A DNA stretch of 45,377 nt, from the NCBI GenBank assembly GCA_029211145.1, contig JARGEQ010000083.1:1-45377 (forward strand), read 5' to 3'. Positions 15,722 through 25,129 of this stretch are shown piece by piece (the first letter of the stretch is position 1; each line of letters opens with the position of its first letter). Under the pieces are notes generated by a model that saw only the letters and a program-made list of their open reading frames with translations, did not search any database and was not told the origin of the DNA. The position numbers and the translations under genes were made by a program. The DNA is from Marinimicrococcus flavescens. Its GTDB lineage: Bacteria; Pseudomonadota; Alphaproteobacteria; Geminicoccales; Geminicoccaceae.

Positions 15722-18700
15722 TTAGATGATGTCGAAGTCGTTGCCGCTCAGCCGCGACTTGTCCACGCCTTCGAGCAGAATGTAGTTGTCGCCTGTCTGG
15801 TCGAGCTGGATGATCACGCCATCGTCGCTGTCGATCATCGCGGCGAGGACATCATCGAAGGTCTCGAAATCAAGCCCGACGAGCTCGATTGTGTCCTTGC
15901 GGACCTGGAAGTCGACGATGACATCGGCGCCAGAGTTGGCTGCGAACACGAACGTGTCGCGACCATTCCCTCCGCGCAGCACGTCGTCGCCCTCCCCGCC
16001 GATCAGCCGGTCCTTGCCGTTGCCGCCGTAGAGGTAGTCATCGCCGGCGCCGCCCTCCAGCAGGTCGTCGCCGTTGCCGCCGTGGAGCTCGTCATCGCCT
16101 TCCCCGCCGAACAGCTGGTCCTTGCCGTTGCCGCCGTGGAGTGCGTCGTCGCCGTCGCCACCCTTAAGGATGTCGCTGCCGAAGCCGCCGTGGATCTCGT
16201 CGTCGCCGTCGCCTCCATCAAGCTCGTCGGCCCGCATGCCACCACGGATGACGTCGTCGCCGGCGTCGCCGTAGATCTTGTTGGCCCGGAAGAACTCGCC
16301 GCGCAGCACATCGTCACCGGCCGTGCCCATCGTCCAGCCCTCATAGGGATTGGACGCCTCGACCATCACCGTCACGGCCGCCTCCGACGTGCCACCCTTG
16401 CCGTCGGACACGGTGTAGGTGAACGACGCCTCGCCGGTGAACCCATCGGCCGGGGTGAAGATGACGTTCTCGCCATCCAGCTCCACCGTGCCGCCCGTTC
16501 CCGCGGTTACCGACGTGATGGACAGCGTATCGCCATCGGCATCCGCGTCGTTCGCCAGGAGCGTCGCCGCGGCGATGGTGGCCGCAACGCCGGCGGCGAT
16601 GATGACGCTGTCGTTGGCCGCCACCGGCGCCCGGTTGGGCTGCGGGCGCACAGTGACCGTCACCGACCCCGTGGCCTCGCCGCCCTTGCCGTCCGCGACG
16701 GTGTAGGTGAAGGACGCCTCACCGGCGAAACCGGCCTCCGGCGTGAACACCACCTTGCCATCGACCAGCTCCACCGTGCCGCTCACCGCGTCCTGCACCG
16801 AGGTGATGGTCAGGGTGTCGCCGTCCTCATCACGGTCATTGGCGAGCAGGCTGGCAAGCGACGCCGACAGCGGCTTGTCCTGCAGCGCGTAGAACCGGTC
16901 ATTGCCGGCTACCGGAGCCTGGTTGGGCGCGGCATCGACCGTAACCGTAACCGTCGCCTCCGACGTGCCGCCCTTACCGTCGGAAACGGTGTAGGTGAAC
17001 GAAGCCTCGCCCACGAAGCCGGCGGCCGGGGTGAACAGCACGTTACCGGCGTCATCGAGTGTGGCGGTTCCGCCGACCGCATCCTGGACGGAAACGATCG
17101 TCAGCTCGTCACCATCGGCGTCGCTGTCATTGACGATGAGCAGCGCCGCCGCCAGCAGCAGTCCCTCACCGGACCGTGTGGTAAAGCCCTCGTCGTCGGC
17201 TGCGACGGGCGCGGTGTTGTCGCCCGGCTCCGGCTGATCGTCGCCGGCCAGGGACACGACCGTCACGTTGTCGAACGACACGCCGGCGCTATCCCACGAG
17301 AACAGGCCGACCGTGCCCTTGGACTGCGCATGGTCCTCGATCGCGTAGGCGAACAGCGCCATGTCGTCCATGTAGGCCTGGATCTGGTTGTCCTCGACCT
17401 CGACGCGAAGCTGGAAGGCGTTGTCCGGCGTGTAAACTGCCGGGAACTCGGCGAGGAACTGCTCGACGCCGTCCTTCATCTGGATGAGGTGGAACAGGCT
17501 GCCGTGGCGCTGCCCCAGGTTCGCATCCAGCTCGAGCTTATAGTAGTTGTTCGCGTCCTGGTAGTAGAACAGCAGTCCCAGGGCCCCGTTGTCCGGCGAC
17601 TGGATGGTGGCCTCGACCGCGTAGTCGCTCCACTCCTGCGCCGCCGGATCGTTGAACAGCGCGTAGGTGCCCTTGCGGAGCATGTTGGCGCCGTCGCCGA
17701 GCGGGCTCCAGCCCTTCTGCCAGTGATCGTTGTGGGAGGCTCCGTTCCAGATGAGCTGGCGGCTCTTCAGATCACTCGTCTGCACGAGCCTGCCGTCCTG
17801 GAGCTCCCAGTGCGAGGACGTGCCGTCCTCGCCGACGCCGCCGAACTCGCCTTCGTCGACGATGGTCCAGCTCGCCAGCGACGCCGCGGAGCCGAAGTCC
17901 TCGGCGAGCAGCACCTTGGACTTGGCCACCGCGTCGACCCGCACCGTGTCCGTCGCCGTCTTGCCGTTGGCGTCGGTCACGGTCAGCTCGAGCGCATGGT
18001 TGCCGGTTCCGAGCGTCACCTCGGCAGTCTTGCCCTCGGCAACGACCTCGCCCTGCTCGTTGGTCCAGACATAGCTGACGATATCGGCGAGCCCGTAAGA
18101 GCCTTGCGCAGAGAGCGCCACCGTCACACTGCCGTCCCCGTCGATATCGAGGGCGCGGACGTCGTCGCCGGCATGGGCCGACAGCGTCACCTTGTTGACG
18201 GCGACGTTATCGAACTGCGAGCTCTTCTGGTGGTGCGACAAGAAGCCGACCGTGCCGCCGACCAGCGGCGTCTCGTCGACGACCGTCCCGAAGACATTGT
18301 GCCCGTCGAGGAACACGTTGATCTCGCCTTCGACGACCGCCACCTTGAGGTGGAAATCGCGGCTCCAGGGCGTACCGGCATTGACCTGCGCGAGCACGCT
18401 CTCGACACCGTTAACCACCTTCACCAGCGAGCGGGTGTTGGCCTCGGCATTCAGGACGATCTTATAGTGGTTCTTGTCATCCTGGTAATAGAAGACGACG
18501 CCGATGCCGTCATTGTCTGTGGTCTGCAGCGTCGCTTCGAACTCGTAGTCCGACCATGACAGGGCCCCTTCGTCGTCCCAGACGAGGTAGTTGTCGGCGG
18601 AGTTCGATTGCTCGTACACGCGGCCTTCGAGCGCGTCCTGCCCCTCGTCGACGGTATCGCGCAGGTGCGCGCTCCCCTTGACGATGAAGCTGCCGATGCC

Positions 18701-21700
18701 AGTGCCGACCTGTCCGGGGGTCACCTCGGCGTTGCCGAAATCATCCGCCAGGTCGGGATTGCCGAAATTGATCTGGGCAGAAAGCTCGGTCGGCGGGGTG
18801 CTAACGATGCCGCCGGCAGTCACGCCGCCCAGCTCCGCGATTTCTGCGTCGCTGTAGACCTTGTCGGTGAACAGAACGCTCGAGGCGTAGAGACCCGACG
18901 TTTCTCCGTTCTCGTCGGTAAACAGCAGCACACCCTTGCTGACGTCAATCGCGTAACGGTCAACACCCATGGTCTGGGTGCCGACCTTCACGCCATCGAC
19001 GTACTTCGACAGCCTGACGCTGCCGTTACCAAGATCCTCGACCGTGAGGGCGACGCGCTGCCACTGGTCGTACTTGAACGATCCGGGATACTGGCTGTTG
19101 ATCCCGATACCGCCCGTACCATTGTTGTTGTTCCGGATGAACAACTCGGCATCGCTGCTATTGGCGAGATCGCTCTGGAAGAGCGAGGTGAAGCCACTAG
19201 CGGTGGCCGACGGCACCATCACGTCGAAGATGAACGTGTAGCTGGTGACCATGGTGCCAGACGGAGCGGACGCGTCCGGAGCCAGCTGCAAACCCTGGCT
19301 CGGCGCCAGCTTGGGGATGAACATGACCGGCGCATCAGCATCACCCCCGGTCGGCGCGCTCGGCACCGCTGGCACGTCGAAGTCCTCGACGGAGTCGTAG
19401 GTGATCTCCTGGCCGCCCTGCGGAGCCATGGTGCCGGCGCCGAAAGCGGGGCCGCTGCTGTCAGCATCGAAATCGAACTGCACCGAGTTGGCAGAAGGGG
19501 CGGTGGCGAGAATGCCGCCATCCCTGGCGCCGCCGAGCTCCTGCACCTCCTGCGCGGTGAAAACCTTGTCGGTCACCAGCACGCTGGAGACGTAGGCATC
19601 GCTTGTCTCGCCATCATTGTCGGCGAGCAGCAGGAAGCCTTTTTCCGGATCGAGCTTGTAGCGACCGCTATTCGTTGCCACCTGCGTGCCGGCGAGAGCG
19701 CCGTCGATGTATTTCGACAGCGTAAGGCTGCCATCGGGATTTTCGGCGAAGGTCACCACCACCCGATGCCAGGCATCGAAGGTGAACGATCCATCGTACT
19801 TCTGCATCGACCCGATGCCAGCCGTCTCGCCGCTCTTCTTCAGGAACAGCTCGGCATCCGCACTCGTGGCGCCGCCGTCGATCTGCAGCAGTCCGGTATA
19901 GTTCTGTGCCCCTGCGGACGGCACCAGGATGTCGAACGCGATCGAGTAGGAGGCGAGCACCGTGCCCGCAGCCATATCGAATGCAGGAGTGATCTTGATG
20001 CCCTGCGTTGCCGATGCCTTGGGGACGAAAGCAAAGTCGCTGGTCGAAGGCGCGGCCTGCCCGGGCAGCGGAGCGATCTCGAACTCCTGCGGAGTGCCCG
20101 AAGTCAGGGTGATCTCGGGACCCGGCCGGCTCCAGCCATTGGCATCGCCGTCGTTGAAGTTGTCGACCAGCAGCGTGTCGTCGTTGGAGACGACGACGAG
20201 CACGTCGTCGGTGGAGACGCGGCCCTGGCTGTCGGTGACGGTCAGTGTCAGCGCATGGTGCCCGGCACCAAGCTCAAGCGTTGGCCTGGCGTCAGTCGAG
20301 ACAACGTTGCCGTCGCGATCGGTCCACTGATAGACGAGGCCCTCGTCATTGGTGGGGTTGATCGTCCAGTCTCCGTCGAGCGTGACGAGCGCTTTCTCCT
20401 GGCCCGGCTCCGCCGCGACAAACTGGTCGTTACCAGCCTTGGCAATGGCCACGACCTCGGGCGGACCGACGTAGAGATCAAGCGTCTCCTCGTGGCCGCG
20501 ATACTCGCCGGTCAGACCGTCGCGATCGAGCTCGCCATCACCGCGACCGCCGGTGAGATAGTCGTCCAGCTCGGTGAAGTAGGTCGAGGTGTAGACCGCA
20601 TTGTTCTCCGGGTCGATCGTCAGCAGGCGGATTGCGCCGTTGCCGCCGTTGCTGCCGCTGCCGATCCCGCCCCCGCTGGTGATCTCGGAGGAGATACCGT
20701 TCTGGTAGTTCACCAGCATCTGGTAGACGGGATTGCCGAACTGGTCGTAGCTGACCAGCGTTTCAGCACCGTCGCCGAAGATGTGGCCGGAGAAGGTGAA
20801 CGAGACGTTCGAGTACTTCTGGATCAGCTCCCGGTACATCGTCTCGCCATCGTTGGCGCCGTGGACGCTGTTCCCCATGCCGTAGTCATAGCCGGCGCCC
20901 TCGCCGTAGAGCGGCGCGCCAGTGGCATCGTGCCGTCCGGCCCAGTTCATGTAGGAGTGGTTGGCGAGAATCACGCGGTGGTCGAGATGTTCCTCGATGA
21001 CCTCGCCGGCCCAGCGGATCACGTCGTCGCGGGGACCGAACTCGAGGCTGAGGACCAGCCATTTCGTGCCATCGGGCGCGGTGAACGTATGGTAGTTGTT
21101 GGCGCTGCGCGTTGGCTCCTGATCGTAGACACCGCCGAACGTGTCAGGATTGGTCTCAGCCTGCTTCTCGGGCGAAAAGCGGGTGTCCAGCGGATCGGTC
21201 GAGTGATTGGCAGCGTTGCCCGTGTTCTGGTCGTGGTTGCCGGGCAGCAGGGAGTAGGGAATCTCGCCATCGAGAATGCGCAGCGCCTGCTCGGCATAAG
21301 GCCAGTGATGGGCGTCGCTGTTGTTGGTGGTGATGTCACCGACGTGGATGACGAACTCGATGTTCAGGCTGTCCTTGTTGTCGACCAGCCAGTTCGTCAT
21401 GTTCTCGAAGATGTAAGCCCGCGATGCGTTGGTATAATTCTGCGTATCGGGAAGAACGGCGATCGTGTAGGCGTTCTCGCCGGTCACGCGCACACGGACA
21501 TCATCCGAGACGCTGTTGCCGGCTGCATCGGTGGCGGTGATCTTGAGATCGCTGTAGCCGAGAGTCTCCAGGAAATCGATGGTGAGCTCGCTTCCGTCGA
21601 TCGTGACGGCTGCCACGGAGGGATCACTGCTCTCGACCGTGTAGGTCAGGTTCTGACCGGAAAATACCCCGTTCAGATCGATCACGCGATTCTCTGAACC

Positions 21701-21745
21701 GCGCTTCGTAATGAAGTCGAGAATGGGATTGCTGATGCTGGCCAT
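15722..21745 (-). CDS. Secreted RTX protein with N-terminal calcineurin-like metallophosphoesterase
   Basis: A giant type I-secreted protein, 2007 aa. Residues about 95-330 are a metallophosphoesterase with motifs VLPDTQNY, HVGDITT, LPGNHDQ, ANHSYMNW and FSGHIFGDG. A PKD-like domain follows (about 430-520), then two LamG/concanavalin-like modules (about 550-690 and 790-950) and a further pair of glucanase-like jelly-roll modules (about 1060-1190 and 1360-1500) separated by another PKD-like domain. Three tandem cadherin-like repeats (about 1500-1800) share EASFTYTVSDGKGG. RTX nonapeptide repeats (about 1803-1933) and an acidic C-terminal secretion signal ending FDII complete it. There is no Sec signal, as expected for type I export. 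The ATG at 21745 follows GAGGACCT. The probable role is an extracellular, calcium-stabilised phosphoesterase. A Pho-box-like site lies upstream. Confidence 0.88.
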   Translation of the reverse strand: MASISNPILDFITKRGSENRVIDLNGVFSGQNLTYTVESSDPSVAAVTIDGSELTIDFLETLGYSDLKITATDAAGNSVSDDVRVRVTGENAYTIAVLPDTQNYTNASRAYIFENMTNWLVDNKDSLNIEFVIHVGDITTNNSDAHHWPYAEQALRILDGEIPYSLLPGNHDQNTGNAANHSTDPLDTRFSPEKQAETNPDTFGGVYDQEPTRSANNYHTFTAPDGTKWLVLSLEFGPRDDVIRWAGEVIEEHLDHRVILANHSYMNWAGRHDATGAPLYGEGAGYDYGMGNSVHGANDGETMYRELIQKYSNVSFTFSGHIFGDGAETLVSYDQFGNPVYQMLVNYQNGISSEITSGGGIGSGSNGGNGAIRLLTIDPENNAVYTSTYFTELDDYLTGGRGDGELDRDGLTGEYRGHEETLDLYVGPPEVVAIAKAGNDQFVAAEPGQEKALVTLDGDWTINPTNDEGLVYQWTDRDGNVVSTDARPTLELGAGHHALTLTVTDSQGRVSTDDVLVVVSNDDTLLVDNFNDGDANGWSRPGPEITLTSGTPQEFEIAPLPGQAAPSTSDFAFVPKASATQGIKITPAFDMAAGTVLASYSIAFDILVPSAGAQNYTGLLQIDGGATSADAELFLKKSGETAGIGSMQKYDGSFTFDAWHRVVVTFAENPDGSLTLSKYIDGALAGTQVATNSGRYKLDPEKGFLLLADNDGETSDAYVSSVLVTDKVFTAQEVQELGGARDGGILATAPSANSVQFDFDADSSGPAFGAGTMAPQGGQEITYDSVEDFDVPAVPSAPTGGDADAPVMFIPKLAPSQGLQLAPDASAPSGTMVTSYTFIFDVMVPSATASGFTSLFQSDLANSSDAELFIRNNNNGTGGIGINSQYPGSFKYDQWQRVALTVEDLGNGSVRLSKYVDGVKVGTQTMGVDRYAIDVSKGVLLFTDENGETSGLYASSVLFTDKVYSDAEIAELGGVTAGGIVSTPPTELSAQINFGNPDLADDFGNAEVTPGQVGTGIGSFIVKGSAHLRDTVDEGQDALEGRVYEQSNSADNYLVWDDEGALSWSDYEFEATLQTTDNDGIGVVFYYQDDKNHYKIVLNAEANTRSLVKVVNGVESVLAQVNAGTPWSRDFHLKVAVVEGEINVFLDGHNVFGTVVDETPLVGGTVGFLSHHQKSSQFDNVAVNKVTLSAHAGDDVRALDIDGDGSVTVALSAQGSYGLADIVSYVWTNEQGEVVAEGKTAEVTLGTGNHALELTVTDANGKTATDTVRVDAVAKSKVLLAEDFGSAASLASWTIVDEGEFGGVGEDGTSSHWELQDGRLVQTSDLKSRQLIWNGASHNDHWQKGWSPLGDGANMLRKGTYALFNDPAAQEWSDYAVEATIQSPDNGALGLLFYYQDANNYYKLELDANLGQRHGSLFHLIQMKDGVEQFLAEFPAVYTPDNAFQLRVEVEDNQIQAYMDDMALFAYAIEDHAQSKGTVGLFSWDSAGVSFDNVTVVSLAGDDQPEPGDNTAPVAADDEGFTTRSGEGLLLAAALLIVNDSDADGDELTIVSVQDAVGGTATLDDAGNVLFTPAAGFVGEASFTYTVSDGKGGTSEATVTVTVDAAPNQAPVAGNDRFYALQDKPLSASLASLLANDRDEDGDTLTITSVQDAVSGTVELVDGKVVFTPEAGFAGEASFTYTVADGKGGEATGSVTVTVRPQPNRAPVAANDSVIIAAGVAATIAAATLLANDADADGDTLSITSVTAGTGGTVELDGENVIFTPADGFTGEASFTYTVSDGKGGTSEAAVTVMVEASNPYEGWTMGTAGDDVLRGEFFRANKIYGDAGDDVIRGGMRADELDGGDGDDEIHGGFGSDILKGGDGDDALHGGNGKDQLFGGEGDDELHGGNGDDLLEGGAGDDYLYGGNGKDRLIGGEGDDVLRGGNGRDTFVFAANSGADVIVDFQVRKDTIELVGLDFETFDDVLAAMIDSDDGVIIQLDQTGDNYILLEGVDKSRLSGNDFDII
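15945..16335 (-). repeat. RTX calcium-binding nonapeptide repeats (within the coding region)
   Basis: Tandem GGxGxDxLx units in phase with the large secreted protein, for example GGDGDDEIHGG, GGNGKDQLFGG, GGEGDDELHGG and GGNGRDTFVF. At DNA level they give a short-period repeat rich in GCCGTCGCC. They bind calcium and drive folding after export. Confidence 0.9.
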
Positions 21746-21868
21746 AGGTCCTCGTCCTGTCCTGGTCCCGCCCTCGACTTGCAGTGCGGGCCTCATGATC
21801 GATTCCTCGGCGGAGCCACCAGCGAAGGTTCCCCACCGTTTCCGCGCGGCACGAGGTAAGCATTCCAG

Positions 21869-21886
21869 ATGACAGGTTCGTGAAAT
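21869..21886 (-). promoter_or_regulatory. Pho-box-like site upstream of the RTX gene
   Basis: On the minus strand the site reads ATTTCAC-GAAC-CTGTCAT, two heptamers 11 bases apart. The second matches the PhoB half-site CTGTCAT fully and the first matches 4 of 7. It lies 124 bases before the RTX start codon. A second, better site precedes phnC, which raises the likelihood that this one is real. Confidence 0.45.
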
Positions 21887-21950
21887 GCGCCATTCGCAGC
21901 CATTCAAATAGCCAATACGGCGTATCTGTTTTCCATCCGCTTCGATCAGC

Positions 21951-22772
21951 CAAGCTCTGCAGCCAATGACCCTCTTGTTCCGGGCGGGTCTCCGATTCAG
22001 GCGTCGCACCGGCAGGCAACAGGGTGGTGACGATGCAGGGACTGTTCCGGCTGGACGACGAGGCGTGGACGGTGATCGAGCCGCTTTTGCCGAAGAACCG
22101 GCCGGGCGCGCGGCGGGCGGACGACCGGCGGGTGATCAACGGGATCCTGCACGTGCTGCGCCCGGGCTGAAACTGGCGCGACTGCCCGCAGGCCTACGGG
22201 TCCTGGACGACCGTCTGCAACCGGTGGTCCCGGCGGCGGCTGCTCGAGGCCCTGGCCGAGGCCGGAGCGCTCGGCGGCAGCGTCGCCTTCGCCAGCACCT
22301 GGGTGCAGCGCTCGGCCGGCGGCGGAAAAGGGGGGGCAAAAACAGGCGATCGGCGTCTCGCGGGGCGGCCGGACCACGAAAAGCCCGCGAGCGACCTCCC
22401 CGGGCGGCCGCTCGCGCTCATCCTGACGCCCGGCAACACCGCCGGCAGCCGCGTCGCGGGCGAGCTGCTGACGGCGGCGGGACCGGCGACCCGCATCATC
22501 GCCGGCCGCGGCTACGACGCCGACGCGCTGCGGCGCGAGATCGTCGAGCGCGGCAGCGCGCCGGTGATCCCCGGCCGCCGCAACCGCAAGCGGCCGGTCA
22601 GCCATGATCCCCGCGCCTGGCGCGAGCGCTGGCGGGTCGAGGCGGCGATCGACCGGCTGAAGGATTTCCGCCGCATCGCCACAAGCTGCGACAAGCTTGC
22701 GGCAGGTTTCCAGTCCGCCGGCGCCCTGGCGACCGTCGCGGCCTCCTGGGTTTGATTGAGTCCGGCCCCTAA
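21951..22772 (+). mobile_element. IS5-family (IS427-type) insertion sequence, copy 2, inactive
   Basis: About 820 bp. The transposase frame begins at 22033 (MQGLFRLDDEAW, then DDRRVINGILHVLRPG), meets an internal TGA at 22168, and continues with frameshifts to a stop at 22755 (AIDRLKDFRRIATSCDKL, close to family INRLKDFRRVATRYDKL). The first catalytic Asp is lost (VAFASTW instead of VAIDSTY), and the second appears to be Gly (GNTAGS instead of GNxAD). The element cannot encode an active DDE transposase. The ends (AAGCTCTGCAGCC; GAGTCCGGCCCCTAAA) match those of copy 3 imperfectly. It separates the RTX gene from the LysR gene and type I secretion operon. Confidence 0.88.
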
Positions 22773-22856
22773 ATGCGCGTTATTGCGCGCGGCAGCGGTC
22801 ACAATTCCGAAACACTGCGCAATTAGTCTGTTGCTGGGCTGAATTTACCGGCGCGC

Positions 22857-22874
22857 TTCGGAATATTCTCCGAA
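22857..22874. promoter_or_regulatory. Inverted repeat upstream of the LysR gene
   Basis: TTCGGA and TCCGAA are perfect 6-bp arms separated by ATATTC, 53 bases before the LysR start. A similar half, ATTCCGAAA, lies about 50 bases further upstream. This is a candidate autoregulatory LysR site. No experiment-level support is visible. Confidence 0.35.
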
Positions 22875-22926
22875 ATGCAGAGTAAATTCATGCAGGCGTT
22901 TACATAAACCTCGATCGTGTAAGGCC

Positions 22927-23826
22927 ATGTCAGTCACTCAGCTCCGCGCCTTCCATCTCGTTGCCGCAGCGGGCGGTTATTCGCAAGCGGCTCGCGAGAT
23001 GGCGGTCAGCCAGTCGACGCTCTCGGCCCACGTACGTCAGCTCGAAGCGGCGTCCGGATTGGCTCTGTTCGAACGCAAGCCGCGCGGTGTCGTCCTGACG
23101 CCGGATGGCGAGGCCCTGTATCAGGTTACGTCCCGCCTGTTCACGGCGCTCGCCGAGGCGCGCATCATCCTCAAGCGGGAGGCTGCCGATGGCGGGCGGC
23201 TGCGCGTTGCTGCCGATGGCGCCGGCCACTGCCTGCCGATCCTGAGCGCGCTGCGCCAGCGCCGGCCGAACCTGGTTTTCTCCCTCCAGGTGCTGAATTC
23301 CGGCGCCGTGATCGAACAGTTGCTGGATTACCGCGCCGATGCGGGGATCACGGCGCAGGCTCCATCGAACGAGCGCATTTATTCCCGCCCACTGACGAGC
23401 ATGCGGGTCGGCGCTTTCGTGCCGAAGGAGCATTCCTGGGCCCGGCGCGGCAGGCTCAGAATGAAAGATCTCGAAGGCTGCGCCTTCGTGCTGCGCGAGC
23501 GCGGCTCACGCACGCGCGCGGTTTTCGAACAGAACCTGGAAAGGCACGACGTGACGCTCGGCCCCGTGCTCGAAGTCTCGACCCGCGAGGGTGTGCGCGA
23601 AGCCGTCGCCGCCGGATTCGGCGTCGGCGTGACGGCCGATCTGGAATTCGGCTTCGATGCCCGGCTGCGTTATCTGCCGATCAGCGACGCGACCGAGACA
23701 ATCGACGAGTTCGTGGTCTGTCTCGAGGAGCGCAAGCGTGTGCCGATCATCGCAGAGTTCTTCGCCTGCGCCGAAGCCGTCATTCTTCCCTCAGGGCACG
23801 AGCGAACTGATCCATCAGAGGCTTGA
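22927..23826 (+). CDS. LysR-type transcriptional regulator
   Basis: A regulator of 299 aa with a clear HTH (TQLRAFHLVAAAGGYSQAAR, then VSQSTLSAHVRQLEAASG) and a complete effector domain (VSTREGVREAVAAGFGVGV). It is convergent with the HlyD-type adaptor gene and the two coding regions overlap by 47 bases at their 3' ends. Its place beside the phn/type I secretion operon suggests it could tune phosphonate genes; LysR regulators are known in such clusters. The divergent neighbour on the other side is only the dead IS copy, so its target is not fixed by layout. Confidence 0.88.
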   Translation: MSVTQLRAFHLVAAAGGYSQAAREMAVSQSTLSAHVRQLEAASGLALFERKPRGVVLTPDGEALYQVTSRLFTALAEARIILKREAADGGRLRVAADGAGHCLPILSALRQRRPNLVFSLQVLNSGAVIEQLLDYRADAGITAQAPSNERIYSRPLTSMRVGAFVPKEHSWARRGRLRMKDLEGCAFVLRERGSRTRAVFEQNLERHDVTLGPVLEVSTREGVREAVAAGFGVGVTADLEFGFDARLRYLPISDATETIDEFVVCLEERKRVPIIAEFFACAEAVILPSGHERTDPSEA

Positions 23827-25129
23827 CGAGATAGCTCAACGCGGTTCGCTCGCCGGTCTGCAGGTAAACCTCCGCCGGCATGCCGGGCAACACCTTGATA
23901 GCTGCTATCTCCGCCAACTCTGACTCGGGCAGAGCGATTTGTGCCACGTAATAGCTCATGCCCGTTTGCTCGTTGGTCGTCAGATCCGCCGAGACGCGGC
24001 TTACGACGCCGTCGAGCTCCGGTGTCGTTTTCTGGTTGAATGCCGCCAGCCTCAACACGGCGGGCTGTCCGACGGCGACCTGGTCGATGTCGTTCGGTGC
24101 GATCTGCGTCTCGACGACCAGCCTGTCGTCCCCGGGTACGATCAGCATCACCGTCTCGCCGGCACCGATGACACCGCCGACCGTATGCGCCGTCAACTGA
24201 TGGACCGCTCCAGCGATCGGTGCCCTGAGATCGACGCGGGTGAGCTTGTCCTGCGCGGCGATCTGGCGTTCCTGCAGCTCTGCCCACTTGGCCTCGAGCT
24301 CGCGCAGCTGCTCGATGACCTCGGCCCGCATTTTCTGGTCGAGCTGGATGATCTGGAGCTCCGTCTCACTGAGGCGACCCCGCGAGCGGGCCCGTTCCGC
24401 CTGCAATCGGCCGCGATCGCCCTCGATGCCGATGCGCTCGCGCTGCATGGCCCGGAGGCGCGTCACGGGCGTCAGTCCCTTGTCGTAGAGCTGGGTGAGA
24501 CCAGCGATCTCCTCCGCAATGACGGCGAGCTCGGCTGTTTTGGCCTCGATCTGCGCGGTCAATCCTGCCGCCTCGTCGCCGAGCTGACCGATCTGGGCGC
24601 GTAGCTGCGCCACCTCTCCTTCCCGCGCGGTGCGGCGCGACGCGAACAGGCTGATCTCGCCGTCGAGCGCCCGCGCCACCTTGGGTTCCGTGCGGCGGGC
24701 GAGGAGATCGTCGTCATAGCGGATCTCGGCCAGACCATCCCGCTCCGCCTCCAGGCGAGCCCGCCGTGCGGCCAGCTCGACGAGTTGCGAATCCACGACC
24801 ATCAGGTTGGCGCGCGTCACCGTATCGTCGAGGCGGATCAGCAGGTCCCCCGCCTCCACGCTCTCGCCCTCACTCACCATGATCGCGCCGACGACGCCGC
24901 CGTCAGGATGCTGCACGCGCTTGACGTAACTCTCCACCACCACCGTGCCGGCGGCGACCACGGCTCCCTTCAACTGTGCGACGGCTGCCCATCCGCCGCC
25001 CCCGACGAGCAGAAACAGGACCGCCGCGACACCGACCCTCAAGTTGCGCCCGATGCCGTCATCATCCGGCTTGGCGGCTCGACGCACGGTCGCGGGCTTC
25101 TGGCGCTGGTCGGACTCGGTCACCGTCAT
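23780..25129 (-). CDS. HlyD/PrtE-family type I secretion periplasmic adaptor
   Basis: A membrane fusion protein of 449 aa. A short cytoplasmic N-terminus and one membrane segment (VGVAAVLFLLVGGGGWAAVAQ, about residues 33-53) are followed by the biotinyl-lipoyl half-motif VVVESYVKRVQHPDGGVV and a long coiled-coil hairpin rich in Glu/Arg/Leu (about 110-290). The second lipoyl part follows (DLRAPIAGAVHQL), then the C-terminal PGMPAEVYLQTGERTALSYL. It links the ABC exporter to an outer-membrane TolC-type channel, which is not encoded here. The ATG overlaps the stop of the ABC gene as ATGA. The likely cargo is the RTX protein encoded about 2 kb away. Confidence 0.92.
   Translation of the reverse strand: MTVTESDQRQKPATVRRAAKPDDDGIGRNLRVGVAAVLFLLVGGGGWAAVAQLKGAVVAAGTVVVESYVKRVQHPDGGVVGAIMVSEGESVEAGDLLIRLDDTVTRANLMVVDSQLVELAARRARLEAERDGLAEIRYDDDLLARRTEPKVARALDGEISLFASRRTAREGEVAQLRAQIGQLGDEAAGLTAQIEAKTAELAVIAEEIAGLTQLYDKGLTPVTRLRAMQRERIGIEGDRGRLQAERARSRGRLSETELQIIQLDQKMRAEVIEQLRELEAKWAELQERQIAAQDKLTRVDLRAPIAGAVHQLTAHTVGGVIGAGETVMLIVPGDDRLVVETQIAPNDIDQVAVGQPAVLRLAAFNQKTTPELDGVVSRVSADLTTNEQTGMSYYVAQIALPESELAEIAAIKVLPGMPAEVYLQTGERTALSYLVKPLMDQFARALREE

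Noticed and set aside
15945..16335. Regular DNA repeats that look like an array
   Set aside because: Not CRISPR: the units are short, direct, in frame and encode RTX nonapeptides.
15698..21697. Two long plus-strand frames of about 950 and 1030 codons opposite the RTX gene
   Set aside because: Their products are Val/Ala/Arg/Asp-rich shadows of the repeated RTX coding sequence. The minus strand has coherent domains, a start signal and a terminator.
1..22772. A composite transposon bounded by IS copies 1 and 2
   Set aside because: Both copies point the same way, but copy 2 lies inside the RTX/type I secretion locus and has degenerate ends with no target duplication visible, so a single mobile unit is not supported.
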